Origin: Acinetobacter lwoffii
Lineage (GTDB): Bacteria; Pseudomonadota; Gammaproteobacteria; Pseudomonadales; Moraxellaceae
Direction of reading: 5' to 3'
DNA length: 41,573 nt
Assembly (NCBI RefSeq): GCF_022967985.1
Contig: NZ_JALJVC010000029.1
Coordinates: 1 to 41,573 of the forward strand
The first letter of the stretch is position 1. The number at the start of each line of letters is the position of its first letter. Below, piece by piece: positions 28,297 through 37,963 of this stretch. The notes under the pieces were generated by a model. It ran no database searches. It saw nothing but the letters and a program-made list of their open reading frames with translations, and was not told the origin of the DNA. The position numbers and the translations under genes are program-made.

Positions 28297-31200
28297 CTAA
28301 CCTATAATCTGAATGGTACTGGCGCCTGCACCAACAGGCTTGACCTGGATCTGTACTGGAATCCGTTCATGCATTTCCTGAATATGTGAGATTACGACCA
28401 CTTTACGTCCCTGACTTTGTAACTGATCAAGTGCATTCATCACCATATGTAATGAAGATGCATCAAGGGTGCCAAAACCTTCATCGATAAAAAGGGATTC
28501 TATTTTCATGGAGCCTGAAGCCATATTGGCAATTGCTAAAGACAAGGCAAGGGCGGTCAAGAATGACTCACCCCCAGAAAGCGATGAAACAGAACGGGTT
28601 TCACCATCCATATCATGGTCAATAATGGCAAGACTGAGTGAGTTGTCTAAACGTTTTAAGGTGTAACGCTGAGACAGCATCGCGAGTTGCTGATTGGCAA
28701 ATTCAAGCAAAATATCAAGGTTATATTGCTGCGCATAATCACGGAATTTTTTGCCTGTGGCATCCCCCATAAGACTGGAAATTTTATTCCAGCGATATTC
28801 TTCAGTTTGAATTTGCTGAATTTGTTCAGCAAATTGTTTTTGCTTATCTAGGTTCGAGTAGTGAACATCTAACTTGGTCTTAAGTTGGTCACGCTGTTCT
28901 TGTCGCTCTGCTAAAGCTTTAAGGTTCAGTTCAATGGCACGCTCAATCTGTAAGATTTGTACTTCAGGTTGAGTTTGTAAATGTTGTGCGAGCAGATGTT
29001 GTGTGGTTTTCAGGGCGGATGCTGCATCGACCAAGGCATGTTCGATATCTTTAATATGTTGACGTAGTTTTTGAGTTTCTTCAGTTGAAATGAGGCTTAA
29101 TTGTGAAATCAAAGCATGATTAAAATCTAAATTTTGATTTAACCAGTGTTCGATTTCTAAAACACAAGCATGATGCTGTGTTTCAAGTTGAGCCAACTGA
29201 ATTCTGAGTTGATCAAGCTGCCGTTGTTGGCTATCAAATTGTTGACGAGCTGTTTCGAAACTTTGTTGTATTTTCTGATGTTGCAGCTGTAAATTTTTAC
29301 GCTGTTCATCGTGTTGAGTCAGCCATTCATGTGGTTTATCGACCGAAGTTTGCGTCATCTCAAAAATAAGCTGAACGGCAAGTTCCTTGTTCTCTTGTCC
29401 TTGACGCTCAAATTCAACTTTATCTTTTTCAGCGAGTTCAATCTGATTATTTTTGGCTTGAATCTCGTTATTTTTTTGAGCGAGTAGTTGAGCTTTCTCA
29501 TTCAGTTGCTGATTTAAAGTCTCAAGCTTCTGCAACAGATGCTGACGCTCATGCAATTGTTGTGCAATGTGTTGTGCAACAGTTAAGGTTTGCTTATGCC
29601 AAGCATTTCGTTGCTCAGCAGTGAGCAGGTCTAGAAGGTATTGAATATTCTGTTCAGCTTGTTGAACGATCGACAGTTGTTGTGAGATTTGCTGAATATT
29701 TTGGGTTAAATTCCGTTGTGTTTTTTCAACCTCATCGAGTTGTTTGATATTTTCCTCAAGTGTTATTTTTTCTTGTTGCAGGATTTGATTGACTTGAAGC
29801 AGTTGTTGTTCAGATTGTTGGGTTAAGTCTATTTGAATTTGGGTATTTTTGAAGCTTTGATAAAGCGCCTGTTCATGCTGTTGATGTTGAATATTTAAAT
29901 CATCGAGACGTTTTTGCTGTTCGCTCAAAGATGCTGTTTGCTGTGTGTGTAATTGCTGAATCTTTTGCCAAGCATTAAAACTGTCTTGTTCGATTTGAAT
30001 CGCTTGCTGCTCTTGTTGCTCTTGCAAATTGACGAGTTCACTCGATAGTGCAGAAAGATCAGTTTTAAATGGATGATGTAAACTGCCACAGACTAAACAT
30101 GCTTCTCCATCAATCAATTGCTCGCGTAATTTCTCAATATTTTCAGCATGTAATAAGCGCTGTTGTTGCAGCATGCGTTGTAAGTTTTCACGTTCAAGTT
30201 TATGGGTTTGGTATTGCTGTTCTTGCAAATCAACTTGGATTTTACTTTGGGCACTCTGCTGTGCGAGCGCATTGCACGTTGTTTGCAGTTGATGCTGTTC
30301 AGAGCGTTGTTGTAGCCATTGTTTAAATTGATTTTGAATTAAACTAAATTGATGTTGTTGCTCCAAATTTTTTGCCTGATCGCGGCGAAGTTCTAATAGT
30401 TGGTGATCAATTTTTTGGTCATCGCCATACTGTTGTTGTAGTGATTCCAATTGCTGCTTTTTCTGACTTAAATCAGTTCTAGCAGAAGCAATATCGCCAT
30501 ATTGTTTTTCAAAACTTTGGTAATGCTGAATAAATCGTTGTAACTGTGTGAGATGCGCGGAAAGTCCATCATCTAAACTGCTTAGTTGCATCGTTTGATT
30601 CAACTGTTCGGTTTGTTTTTGCTGATCTGACTTGAATTGCGCTAATTCCTTGTGTAGCTGAGTTTGTACAAGGATTAAGGGCTGTAACTCTTTTTGAAAC
30701 TCGTCCAATACAGATTTTGCTTTAACAAACTGTTTACCAATGAATTCACGTTCTTGAATACAGTGACGGACTTGGTCAATACGGTGCTGATGGGTGTGTT
30801 CAAAATGCTGTAGCGCTTTGAGTTGTTCATCAATCTGTTTAAATGCAGTCTGTTTTTGCTCAAAAACTTGCTGAATGGTATGAAACTGTAGTTCAGTACT
30901 TTGAATTTGAGATTTTAACCGAGCTAATTCTGTTTGTGTTTTTTCTTGCTGGATCATACTTGGACGGATGGATGCAAAAACTTCGAGTTGTTTTAGACGG
31001 CCACGTTCTGTATTCAGTAAATCAAATTTTTGTTGTTGCTCCACATGCTGACGCTGTCGTTGCTGAACATCATTTTCCAGCTTTTGCTTTTGTTCAAACC
31101 ATCGCTGGTTTTTTTCGAGTGCCGATTTTTCTTGTTCTAATTTTTTGTATTCAGTACAGATTGTATTGAATTGATCGCTTATAGTCGCTAAATCTTCTTC

Positions 31201-31884
31201 CGACAAAGTCTCGATATCACCGAGTCTGACTTCTAAAGCTTTGCGCTGATTGGCGATTTCCTTGGTTTTTTCATATGCCAATTGACCAATTTTGCCAAAA
31301 ATACTGGAGTTGGTCAGATATTCGAGCAGTTCACCACGTTCAGTATCCCGTGATTTTAAAAATGCGGTCACTTCAGATTGAGCCAATAAAACGGCACGGG
31401 TAAATTGCTCAAAACTCAGCTGAGTAATTTGCAGAATTTTAGCTTCTACCGCTTTGGCTTTATCGGCAAGAATATTGCCATCACTCAGACATTTCAGTGA
31501 ACGTTGCACACTTTGCAATTTGCCTGTGGGATTTTCTCGTGCACGTTTAATTTCCCAGCGAGCTGAATATACTTTTTGATCTTGTGCAACAAAACTTAGT
31601 TCGGCAAAACCAATGCCTGTACCGCGACGCAAAACAGTTAATGGGGAATTGGTGAGAAGTTCAGAACCATCGATATCAGTCAGTTTGCCATCGCTATCTT
31701 TTAAACGAGGTACACGATTGAACAGTGCCAAACACATTGCATCCAGAATCGTGGACTTTCCGGCACCTGTTTTACCGACAATTGCAATTAAGCCTGCACT
31801 GGCAAGTGGATTGCTTTCAAAATCAATAAAATGTTCACCTGCAAGCGATGCCAAGTTTTTTATACGAATAGATAAAATTTTCAT
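28297..31884 (-). CDS. sbcC: Nuclease SbcCD subunit C (Rad50-like ATPase)
   Basis: A 1195-residue SMC-like ATPase that with SbcD opens hairpins and processes blocked DNA ends. Walker A GKTGAGKST is at residues 37-45. Long Gln- and Glu-rich coiled coils flank a zinc hook C-L-V-C at residues 596-599, exactly at mid-length. The signature SLSGGESFLTALALSLA and Walker B SLFIDEGFGTLD are near the end. The coils are unusually rich in glutamine (runs like LQEQQEQQ). It starts 9 bases after the sbcD stop. Confidence 0.95.
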   Translation of the reverse strand: MKILSIRIKNLASLAGEHFIDFESNPLASAGLIAIVGKTGAGKSTILDAMCLALFNRVPRLKDSDGKLTDIDGSELLTNSPLTVLRRGTGIGFAELSFVAQDQKVYSARWEIKRARENPTGKLQSVQRSLKCLSDGNILADKAKAVEAKILQITQLSFEQFTRAVLLAQSEVTAFLKSRDTERGELLEYLTNSSIFGKIGQLAYEKTKEIANQRKALEVRLGDIETLSEEDLATISDQFNTICTEYKKLEQEKSALEKNQRWFEQKQKLENDVQQRQRQHVEQQQKFDLLNTERGRLKQLEVFASIRPSMIQQEKTQTELARLKSQIQSTELQFHTIQQVFEQKQTAFKQIDEQLKALQHFEHTHQHRIDQVRHCIQEREFIGKQFVKAKSVLDEFQKELQPLILVQTQLHKELAQFKSDQQKQTEQLNQTMQLSSLDDGLSAHLTQLQRFIQHYQSFEKQYGDIASARTDLSQKKQQLESLQQQYGDDQKIDHQLLELRRDQAKNLEQQHQFSLIQNQFKQWLQQRSEQHQLQTTCNALAQQSAQSKIQVDLQEQQYQTHKLERENLQRMLQQQRLLHAENIEKLREQLIDGEACLVCGSLHHPFKTDLSALSSELVNLQEQQEQQAIQIEQDSFNAWQKIQQLHTQQTASLSEQQKRLDDLNIQHQQHEQALYQSFKNTQIQIDLTQQSEQQLLQVNQILQQEKITLEENIKQLDEVEKTQRNLTQNIQQISQQLSIVQQAEQNIQYLLDLLTAEQRNAWHKQTLTVAQHIAQQLHERQHLLQKLETLNQQLNEKAQLLAQKNNEIQAKNNQIELAEKDKVEFERQGQENKELAVQLIFEMTQTSVDKPHEWLTQHDEQRKNLQLQHQKIQQSFETARQQFDSQQRQLDQLRIQLAQLETQHHACVLEIEHWLNQNLDFNHALISQLSLISTEETQKLRQHIKDIEHALVDAASALKTTQHLLAQHLQTQPEVQILQIERAIELNLKALAERQEQRDQLKTKLDVHYSNLDKQKQFAEQIQQIQTEEYRWNKISSLMGDATGKKFRDYAQQYNLDILLEFANQQLAMLSQRYTLKRLDNSLSLAIIDHDMDGETRSVSSLSGGESFLTALALSLAIANMASGSMKIESLFIDEGFGTLDASSLHMVMNALDQLQSQGRKVVVISHIQEMHERIPVQIQVKPVGAGASTIQIIG

Positions 31885-31893
31885 GGCATATCC

Positions 31894-33147
31894 TTATGGT
31901 GTTTCATTAGCATCAATATTTTTTTCCGCCTCAATAATCAGGCTGAGGAAATCTTTCAGCACCGAATCATCGGCGCTGTAACCCTGTTTGAGCCAAAGCT
32001 GTTCAAATAGTCTTTTGGGTGTTGGCGGCTCTAAATGGATCTTCTGAGCTTGTGCATCATCAAGATTAATAGCTTGATATTGACGTGAAATGCGCACCAG
32101 TCGATAGCGGTTCGGCGGAAGTGCATCTTCAAAAGTTTGTCTTAAATTGGGTGGAGGAGGCGTTGCCGTATGATATTCAATATCGATATATTCACGTTGA
32201 TCAATTGCTTCAATTTCCCCATGTTCAAGGGTTCGAATCTGCTCAAAGATTTCATTGAGTTCACCACGGAGTCGATGCAGGCGGACACTGCGTGGAATAA
32301 GCAAAGCTTCAAACTGAAAACGTGCCTCATCTTCTAATTGAGGGTCAATCCTGACTTCAACTATTTGATGCTTATAATTAATCTCACTAAATGACAGCGG
32401 AATCGGAGAGCCACTATAGCGAATATGCGGCTGACCGACCTTTTGCGGTTTATGCAAATGCCCCAGCGCGACATAATCAATCACGTCATCAAATAGCGCC
32501 GTCGACAGCGCCTCTTCATTGCCAACAATAATCGGACGTTCAGAGTCCGAGGTCTCACCACCTTGCATGTGCGCATGTGACATTAAGATCAGTGCCTGAT
32601 GTGGCTGTTTGCGGGCTTTGGCTTCAGCAATCAGTTGTTGATGCAGATAGCTAATGGCGTTCTGGTTATTGCTGGTATGTTCATTCAGTCCGGTAATTTC
32701 GGCACTACGTAAAAAGGGTAGGGTCAGACACCAGGCGATGATATTTTTACCCTGATCATAAATAGGAATAAGCAGACGATCCAGGTTCAGGGAATTTTCT
32801 GCCGTGCGGCCTACAATTCCCACTGCTTTGGCATTGAATTTGGCCAGTAAGGGTTCAACCTGTTCAATCCGGTAACCGGAATCATGGTTGCCTGCAATCA
32901 TCAGGGTCTGCATATGTGGCGCCAGGTCGTGGGCATCTGCCAGAAACTGGTACAGCTGTCTTTGCGCACTGGACGCCGGATTGATCACATCAAAAATATC
33001 CCCGGCAATCAGCAGGGCATGCGGTTGCTTTGTTTTAATTTGCTCAAGTAGCCAAGTCAAAAACTGTGCATGTTCAAATTCACGGTCATGGTTATGGAAA
33101 AATTGTCCCAGATGCCAATCGGAAGTGTGAAGAAAATGAACTGCCAT
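31894..33147 (-). CDS. sbcD: Nuclease SbcCD subunit D (Mre11-like)
   Basis: A 417-residue Mn-dependent phosphodiesterase, nuclease partner of SbcC. Metallophosphatase motifs in order: LHTSDWHLGQ, IAGDIFDV, IAGNHDSG, SHAHMQGGE and ALGHLHKPQKV. A C-terminal capping region follows. ATG 33147 (MAVHFLHTSDWH) is placed as in the family, with AGGGG about 10 bases upstream; the in-frame start at 33192 would add 15 residues. It leads the sbcD-sbcC-acyltransferase unit. Confidence 0.95.
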   Translation of the reverse strand: MAVHFLHTSDWHLGQFFHNHDREFEHAQFLTWLLEQIKTKQPHALLIAGDIFDVINPASSAQRQLYQFLADAHDLAPHMQTLMIAGNHDSGYRIEQVEPLLAKFNAKAVGIVGRTAENSLNLDRLLIPIYDQGKNIIAWCLTLPFLRSAEITGLNEHTSNNQNAISYLHQQLIAEAKARKQPHQALILMSHAHMQGGETSDSERPIIVGNEEALSTALFDDVIDYVALGHLHKPQKVGQPHIRYSGSPIPLSFSEINYKHQIVEVRIDPQLEDEARFQFEALLIPRSVRLHRLRGELNEIFEQIRTLEHGEIEAIDQREYIDIEYHTATPPPPNLRQTFEDALPPNRYRLVRISRQYQAINLDDAQAQKIHLEPPTPKRLFEQLWLKQGYSADDSVLKDFLSLIIEAEKNIDANETP

Positions 33148-33612
33148 GTAATGAACCCCTAATATCTGCCTTGCTACTATAGGAAAAAGCACAGGTAAAA
33201 ATCTACTTGAAAACGATATTTCAGCGAATTGTTTGTGATGTGGGGGCTGAATTTATTTTGATCATTATGGAAATTACTGCATGATCGCATCCAAATCATC
33301 AGATATAGAAAAGTCATGCAATCCATCAGACTTTTAAAAAATAGAGATTTAAAAAAATAAAAACCGACGATTCGAGTGATGATGAAATCGTCGGTCAAAT
33401 TTGTGTTACATGAAGATTTTGGCTGCTATTCAAAATTTCCCTGTACACTGGACTTATTGCTTTAGCTCTAAAGGTCAGCAAAAATTCGTGGATGCCAGTC
33501 CAAATTTTTGTACCTTGTACCCTATATAACGTCACCCTGTAGTGGATGGTTGACAATAAAATGAAAAAAAACCTGATTTTTTTTATACTAGCTTGTTGAA
33601 GATCACTGAGTC
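33148..33612. other. 465-base intergenic region with nested inverted repeats
   Basis: No convincing ORF. From 33432 to 33508, nested arms are AAAATTT/AAATTTT, TGGACT (33449-33454)/AGTCCA (33497-33502) and CTTTAG (33460-33465)/CTAAAG (33468-33473). A strong leftward terminator lies at 33351-33395. TTGACA occurs at 33550-33555 and TATACT at 33584-33589 on the plus strand, but 28 bases apart. The region could encode a small structured RNA, leftward if the terminator belongs to it. Confidence 0.45.
33351..33395 (-). terminator. Orphan leftward intrinsic terminator
   Basis: On the minus strand a 10-bp stem ACCGACGATT/AATCGTCGGT is followed by TTTTTATTTTTTT. No leftward gene lies immediately upstream of it: the next gene is rightward at 33613, and sbcD starts downstream. 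On the plus strand no T-run follows the stem. Confidence 0.85.
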
Positions 33613-34077
33613 ATGCATATGTTGCCGCTAAGTCGTTATTTTATCTGGTTTTTCGTTATATGTTTTATTTTTACCTGTATTTGCGGTGTACTGGCTGCCT
33701 TGTTGCCGATGGGCATGGGTGCAGTTTTGACGATTGTTCCTTATCTGGTGGCCATGATTTGGGTGTTATTTAAATTTTTAAAACAGCAAAAACGTGCGCC
33801 GACCCAGGCAGAGCGTAAGAAATTTACCCTCGGGTTTAGCCTGATTTACTGGGGCTATAATTTATTATTTCTTTTGCTCGGTATTGTCATCGCCACCCGT
33901 TCCAATCCGAATGCCTGGCAGGACTTCTTGCTGTATCTACAGCAGCCACAGTTTATGAGCATTGTGCTGATAATGTTCCTGATGATCGCAATTCCGCTGT
34001 ATCTGCTGACCTACTGGTTTTATGGCAAGCAGTCACAACGTATGGCAGAGAAAATGTTTGGCCATCCACCTCAGTGA
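33613..34077 (+). CDS. Small four-helix membrane protein (resembles ABZJ_00895 family)
   Basis: A 154-residue inner-membrane protein with four hydrophobic segments at about 8-30, 33-54, 72-94 and 115-134, separated by a basic loop (KFLKQQKRAPTQAERKKF). The layout and the QKRAPTQAER-K-F-x-LGFS loop resemble a small family known mainly from Acinetobacter (ABZJ_00895); this is from memory of the family. No enzymatic motif. Function unknown. Confidence 0.6.
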   Translation: MHMLPLSRYFIWFFVICFIFTCICGVLAALLPMGMGAVLTIVPYLVAMIWVLFKFLKQQKRAPTQAERKKFTLGFSLIYWGYNLLFLLLGIVIATRSNPNAWQDFLLYLQQPQFMSIVLIMFLMIAIPLYLLTYWFYGKQSQRMAEKMFGHPPQ

Positions 34078-34232
34078 GTATAGATGAATCATTGTGTGAC
34101 GACTGATCTTCATAAATTGATTGAATGATGAAAGATACAAATTCTCCACTACAAAGATCTTCTCGGTTTAAAAAGCTAAAGATGAGTGGCGTATAATTTA
34201 AATCAAGAAAATAATAAGGCGAAGAATGACGA

Positions 34233-35138
34233 ATGTATAAACCTGTAGTGCTGTTGACGGGAGCGAGTGGTTTTATTGGCAGTCATCTCGTGCGTTTTTT
34301 ATTAGAACGTGATTATCGGGTGATTGGTCTGACTCGTCAGAAAAATAAACGTGAACCACATCCGGACTTTCATTGGATTAACCAGCTGGATGAATTAAAA
34401 CAGCATCAGATTGATTATGTGGTCAATCTGGCTGGCGAAAGCATCGGTCAAGGCCGCTGGACGGTAGCGCGTAAAAAGAAATTGCTGGATAGCCGTTTAG
34501 ATACCACCAGACAGTTATTTGATTATTTAGAAAAAAATCAGCTTAGACCGAAACGGATTATTTCAACATCGGCGGTTGGTTATTATGGCATTGACCCCAA
34601 TGAGCACTGGGATCAGGTCTGCACGGAACAAAGCCCGCCACAAGATATTTTTATGTCTGAACTCTGTGCGAAGTGGGAGCAACTGGCCTTATCCTATACT
34701 AACCAGAACACCAAGATTGTTCGCTTTGCTGTGGTGTTTGGCAAAGGTGGCGGGATTCTTCCGCAGATGCTATTGCCGATTAAATTGAATCTGTTCGGGC
34801 GGATTGGTCATGGACGTCAGCCAGTGACCTGGGTGCATCTAGAGGATGTGCTGCGTGCGATTGAATTCTTGATACTTGAGGATACAGCCGAGCAGATCTT
34901 TAATGTGGTCGCGCCAGAAAAAAGTAGTCAGGCCCAGTTTGCACGAACTGCGGCCCAGATTCTGAAGCGCAAACCCTTACTTCCACTACCCGCATGCAGT
35001 CTGAAAATGATGCTGGGAGAACAGTCACAACTGGTCTTAAACGGTCAGTATGTACAGTCCAGAGCCTTGCAGGAGGCTGGATTCCAGTTTCATTATCCAA
35101 CTCTGAAAGAAGCACTGGATAATATCCTAAAGCACTAA
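34233..35138 (+). CDS. TIGR01777-family NAD(P)-binding epimerase-like protein
   Basis: A 301-residue extended short-chain dehydrogenase-like protein related to E. coli YfcH. The N-terminal Rossmann motif is TGASGFIGSHLVRFL; family blocks are VVNLAGESIGQGRWT, KKLLDSRLDTTR, ISTSAVGYYG and PVTWVHLEDVLRAIEFL, with the terminal DUF1731-type domain (LPACSLKMMLGEQSQLVLNGQYVQSRAL). The active-site tyrosine is retained in SAVGYYG. The substrate is unknown. Its last 12 bases overlap the thiO stop region on the opposite strand. TATAAT at 34192-34197 is a candidate -10. Confidence 0.88.
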   Translation: MYKPVVLLTGASGFIGSHLVRFLLERDYRVIGLTRQKNKREPHPDFHWINQLDELKQHQIDYVVNLAGESIGQGRWTVARKKKLLDSRLDTTRQLFDYLEKNQLRPKRIISTSAVGYYGIDPNEHWDQVCTEQSPPQDIFMSELCAKWEQLALSYTNQNTKIVRFAVVFGKGGGILPQMLLPIKLNLFGRIGHGRQPVTWVHLEDVLRAIEFLILEDTAEQIFNVVAPEKSSQAQFARTAAQILKRKPLLPLPACSLKMMLGEQSQLVLNGQYVQSRALQEAGFQFHYPTLKEALDNILKH

Positions 35139-36251
35139 ACGACTGGGCTCTAATAAACGGACAGGATCATAAGGAGCTGGATCAACGATTGGCATTTGTT
35201 TAAGGATGAGTTGAGCGAGTAGTTTGCCTGATGCCGGCCCCATGCATAAACCATTCCGGAAATGTCCAAAATTGGCCCAGGCATTGTGTAGCTTGGGAAT
35301 TTTGCCAATATAGGGAATACCATCGGGTGAGCTGGGTCTTAATCCGGCCCATTGCTTGACCAGCGGAAAATCTGCCAGTTCCGGTACCATCTCGATACAC
35401 GCCTGTAAAATATCCTGCCGGATTTCGCTAGAAGGCGAGGTGTCAAAACCGACCTGACGCATACTGGAACCACATAAAACATGTCCATCCTGACGTGGAA
35501 TCAGGTACATCACCTTATGCATGCACATGGTCGGCAGCCAGTTTTCTGGCGTTTTAAACAGCAGCATCTGGCCCTGAACCGGCTGTACCGGAATTTCCAA
35601 ACCAAGTTGCTGTGACCAGTGTTGCGACCATGCTCCGGTTGTGAACACATATTGATCTGCCTGAAAAACCTGGCTATGTTCATCTGAGATACTTTTTACA
35701 CAGCCTTGCTGAATATTGAGCCGAGTGATTTTACAGTCTTCTTGCCAGGTGACACGAGGATGCTGCTTCAAATAGTGAATGATCGACTGTAATAACCGTG
35801 GATTACGGATATTCGCCAGCTCAGGGAAATAAATCGCCTGCTTGAATTTGCTCTGATTAATTCTTGGATTGATCTGTTGCAGTTTAGCCTGATCAAGCAA
35901 TTCTGCCTGTTGCTGCGGATCCTGATGTGTTTTGGCATAACTTAAACCGATTTCAAAATCGGATTCATCAAAAATCAGCATACCTGTTTCATGAATCTGG
36001 AAATCGATGCCAGTGAAAGGTTGCAGTTTTTGATTCCAGTCCTGATACATGGGTTTGGCATGTCGAGCCAGAGCATTTACAGCAGCGGGATAACGCCACG
36101 GATACATCGGGGAAAGGATTCCTCCTCCAGCCCAGGATGCAGCCTGTCCGGCGGCCTGTTGATCAAAAAGGGTAACAGAACATCCCTGTTCAAGCAGTTC
36201 CAGCGCCGAAATCAAACCGGTGATGCCAGCGCCGACAATGGCAATATGCAT
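35127..36251 (-). CDS. thiO: Glycine oxidase ThiO (FAD-dependent)
   Basis: A 374-residue DAAO-family flavoprotein that oxidises glycine to iminoglycine for the thiazole of thiamine. FAD motif IVGAGITGLISALELLEQG opens the protein; AASWAGGGILSPMYPWRYP is the thiO-like flavin-contact region, and the C-terminus has WAGLRPSSPDGIPYIGKIP and NFGHFRNGLCMGPASGKLLAQLI. It lies 15 bases after hemB, so the two are likely co-transcribed. The family assignment is sound, but glycine as substrate is inferred. Confidence 0.85.
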   Translation of the reverse strand: MHIAIVGAGITGLISALELLEQGCSVTLFDQQAAGQAASWAGGGILSPMYPWRYPAAVNALARHAKPMYQDWNQKLQPFTGIDFQIHETGMLIFDESDFEIGLSYAKTHQDPQQQAELLDQAKLQQINPRINQSKFKQAIYFPELANIRNPRLLQSIIHYLKQHPRVTWQEDCKITRLNIQQGCVKSISDEHSQVFQADQYVFTTGAWSQHWSQQLGLEIPVQPVQGQMLLFKTPENWLPTMCMHKVMYLIPRQDGHVLCGSSMRQVGFDTSPSSEIRQDILQACIEMVPELADFPLVKQWAGLRPSSPDGIPYIGKIPKLHNAWANFGHFRNGLCMGPASGKLLAQLILKQMPIVDPAPYDPVRLLEPSRLVL

Positions 36252-36266
36252 TGCGCCGAAATCCTT

Positions 36267-37313
<1,047 letters not shown>

Positions 37314-37385
37314 CTATTGTAGCCCTAACTCAAATTTTTGGGCATAAATTAGCGGTTTTTTATTGTGGTGGATTCGGGCAGAGTG

Positions 37386-37883
37386 ATGAGTAAGACAGAG
37401 AGAAACTGGACGGGTAATATACATCTGGGCTCGAAAGTGGATATTGATGTGGTCTTAAATCAACTGGTACATGCTTTTAACAGCTCTCCTTTTTTTAAGC
37501 ACAATGGCATGAGCATGCGCGTGGTGGATGGCCAGATTGAGGCTTATGTGGAAATGCAGGACTTCATGATTGGCAATGTAGCGTTCCAGATTCTGCATGG
37601 CGGTCTTGCCGCCACGGTGCTCGACAGTGTCGGCGGAATTGTGGCGATGGGGGAGTTATATAAAAAAGCCGAACCGGAAACCATTGCCGAGACTATTAAA
37701 AAGGTATCGCGTCTGGCGACAGTGGATATGCGGGTGGATTATCTGGCACCCGGCCGAGGCAAATATTTCATTGCGCGTGCAGAAACCTTACGTTTGGGGC
37801 GTAAGGGCTGCACCATGCGCATGACCATGGTCAATGATGAAGATAAAGCGATTGCAACAGCGATTGCGTCTTATGCCTATTAA
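37386..37883 (+). CDS. Hotdog-fold thioesterase-like protein
   Basis: A 165-residue PaaI/YigI-like hotdog protein, probably a CoA thioester hydrolase. The conserved helix ILHGGLAATVLDSVGGIVAM and strand ATVDMRVDYLAPGRGKYFIARAETLRLGRKGCTMRMTMVNDEDKAIATAIASYA fit the family. ATG 37386 is preferred; an in-frame GTG at 37365 has no ribosome site. The acyl substrate is unknown. Confidence 0.82.
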   Translation: MSKTERNWTGNIHLGSKVDIDVVLNQLVHAFNSSPFFKHNGMSMRVVDGQIEAYVEMQDFMIGNVAFQILHGGLAATVLDSVGGIVAMGELYKKAEPETIAETIKKVSRLATVDMRVDYLAPGRGKYFIARAETLRLGRKGCTMRMTMVNDEDKAIATAIASYAY

Positions 37884-37906
37884 TGAAATCGTGAATTGAG
37901 AAAGTT

Positions 37907-37935
37907 AAAAAGCACTGTTTAACAGTGCTTTTTTT
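37907..37935. terminator. Bidirectional terminator between the thioesterase gene and glpK
   Basis: Stem AGCACTG/CAGTGCT is flanked by A and T runs, between convergent genes. Confidence 0.92.
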
Positions 37936-37963
37936 ATAATGATCAAATATGAACCTAGAGGAT

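Noticed and set aside
33177..33398. A leftward 73-codon frame upstream of sbcD
   Set aside because: It spans the intrinsic terminator, is rich in Phe and Ser, and has no ribosome site or recognisable motif.
33550..33589. TTGACA and TATACT as a promoter for the gene at 33613
   Set aside because: The elements are 28 bases apart, far outside the 16-18 needed for sigma-70.
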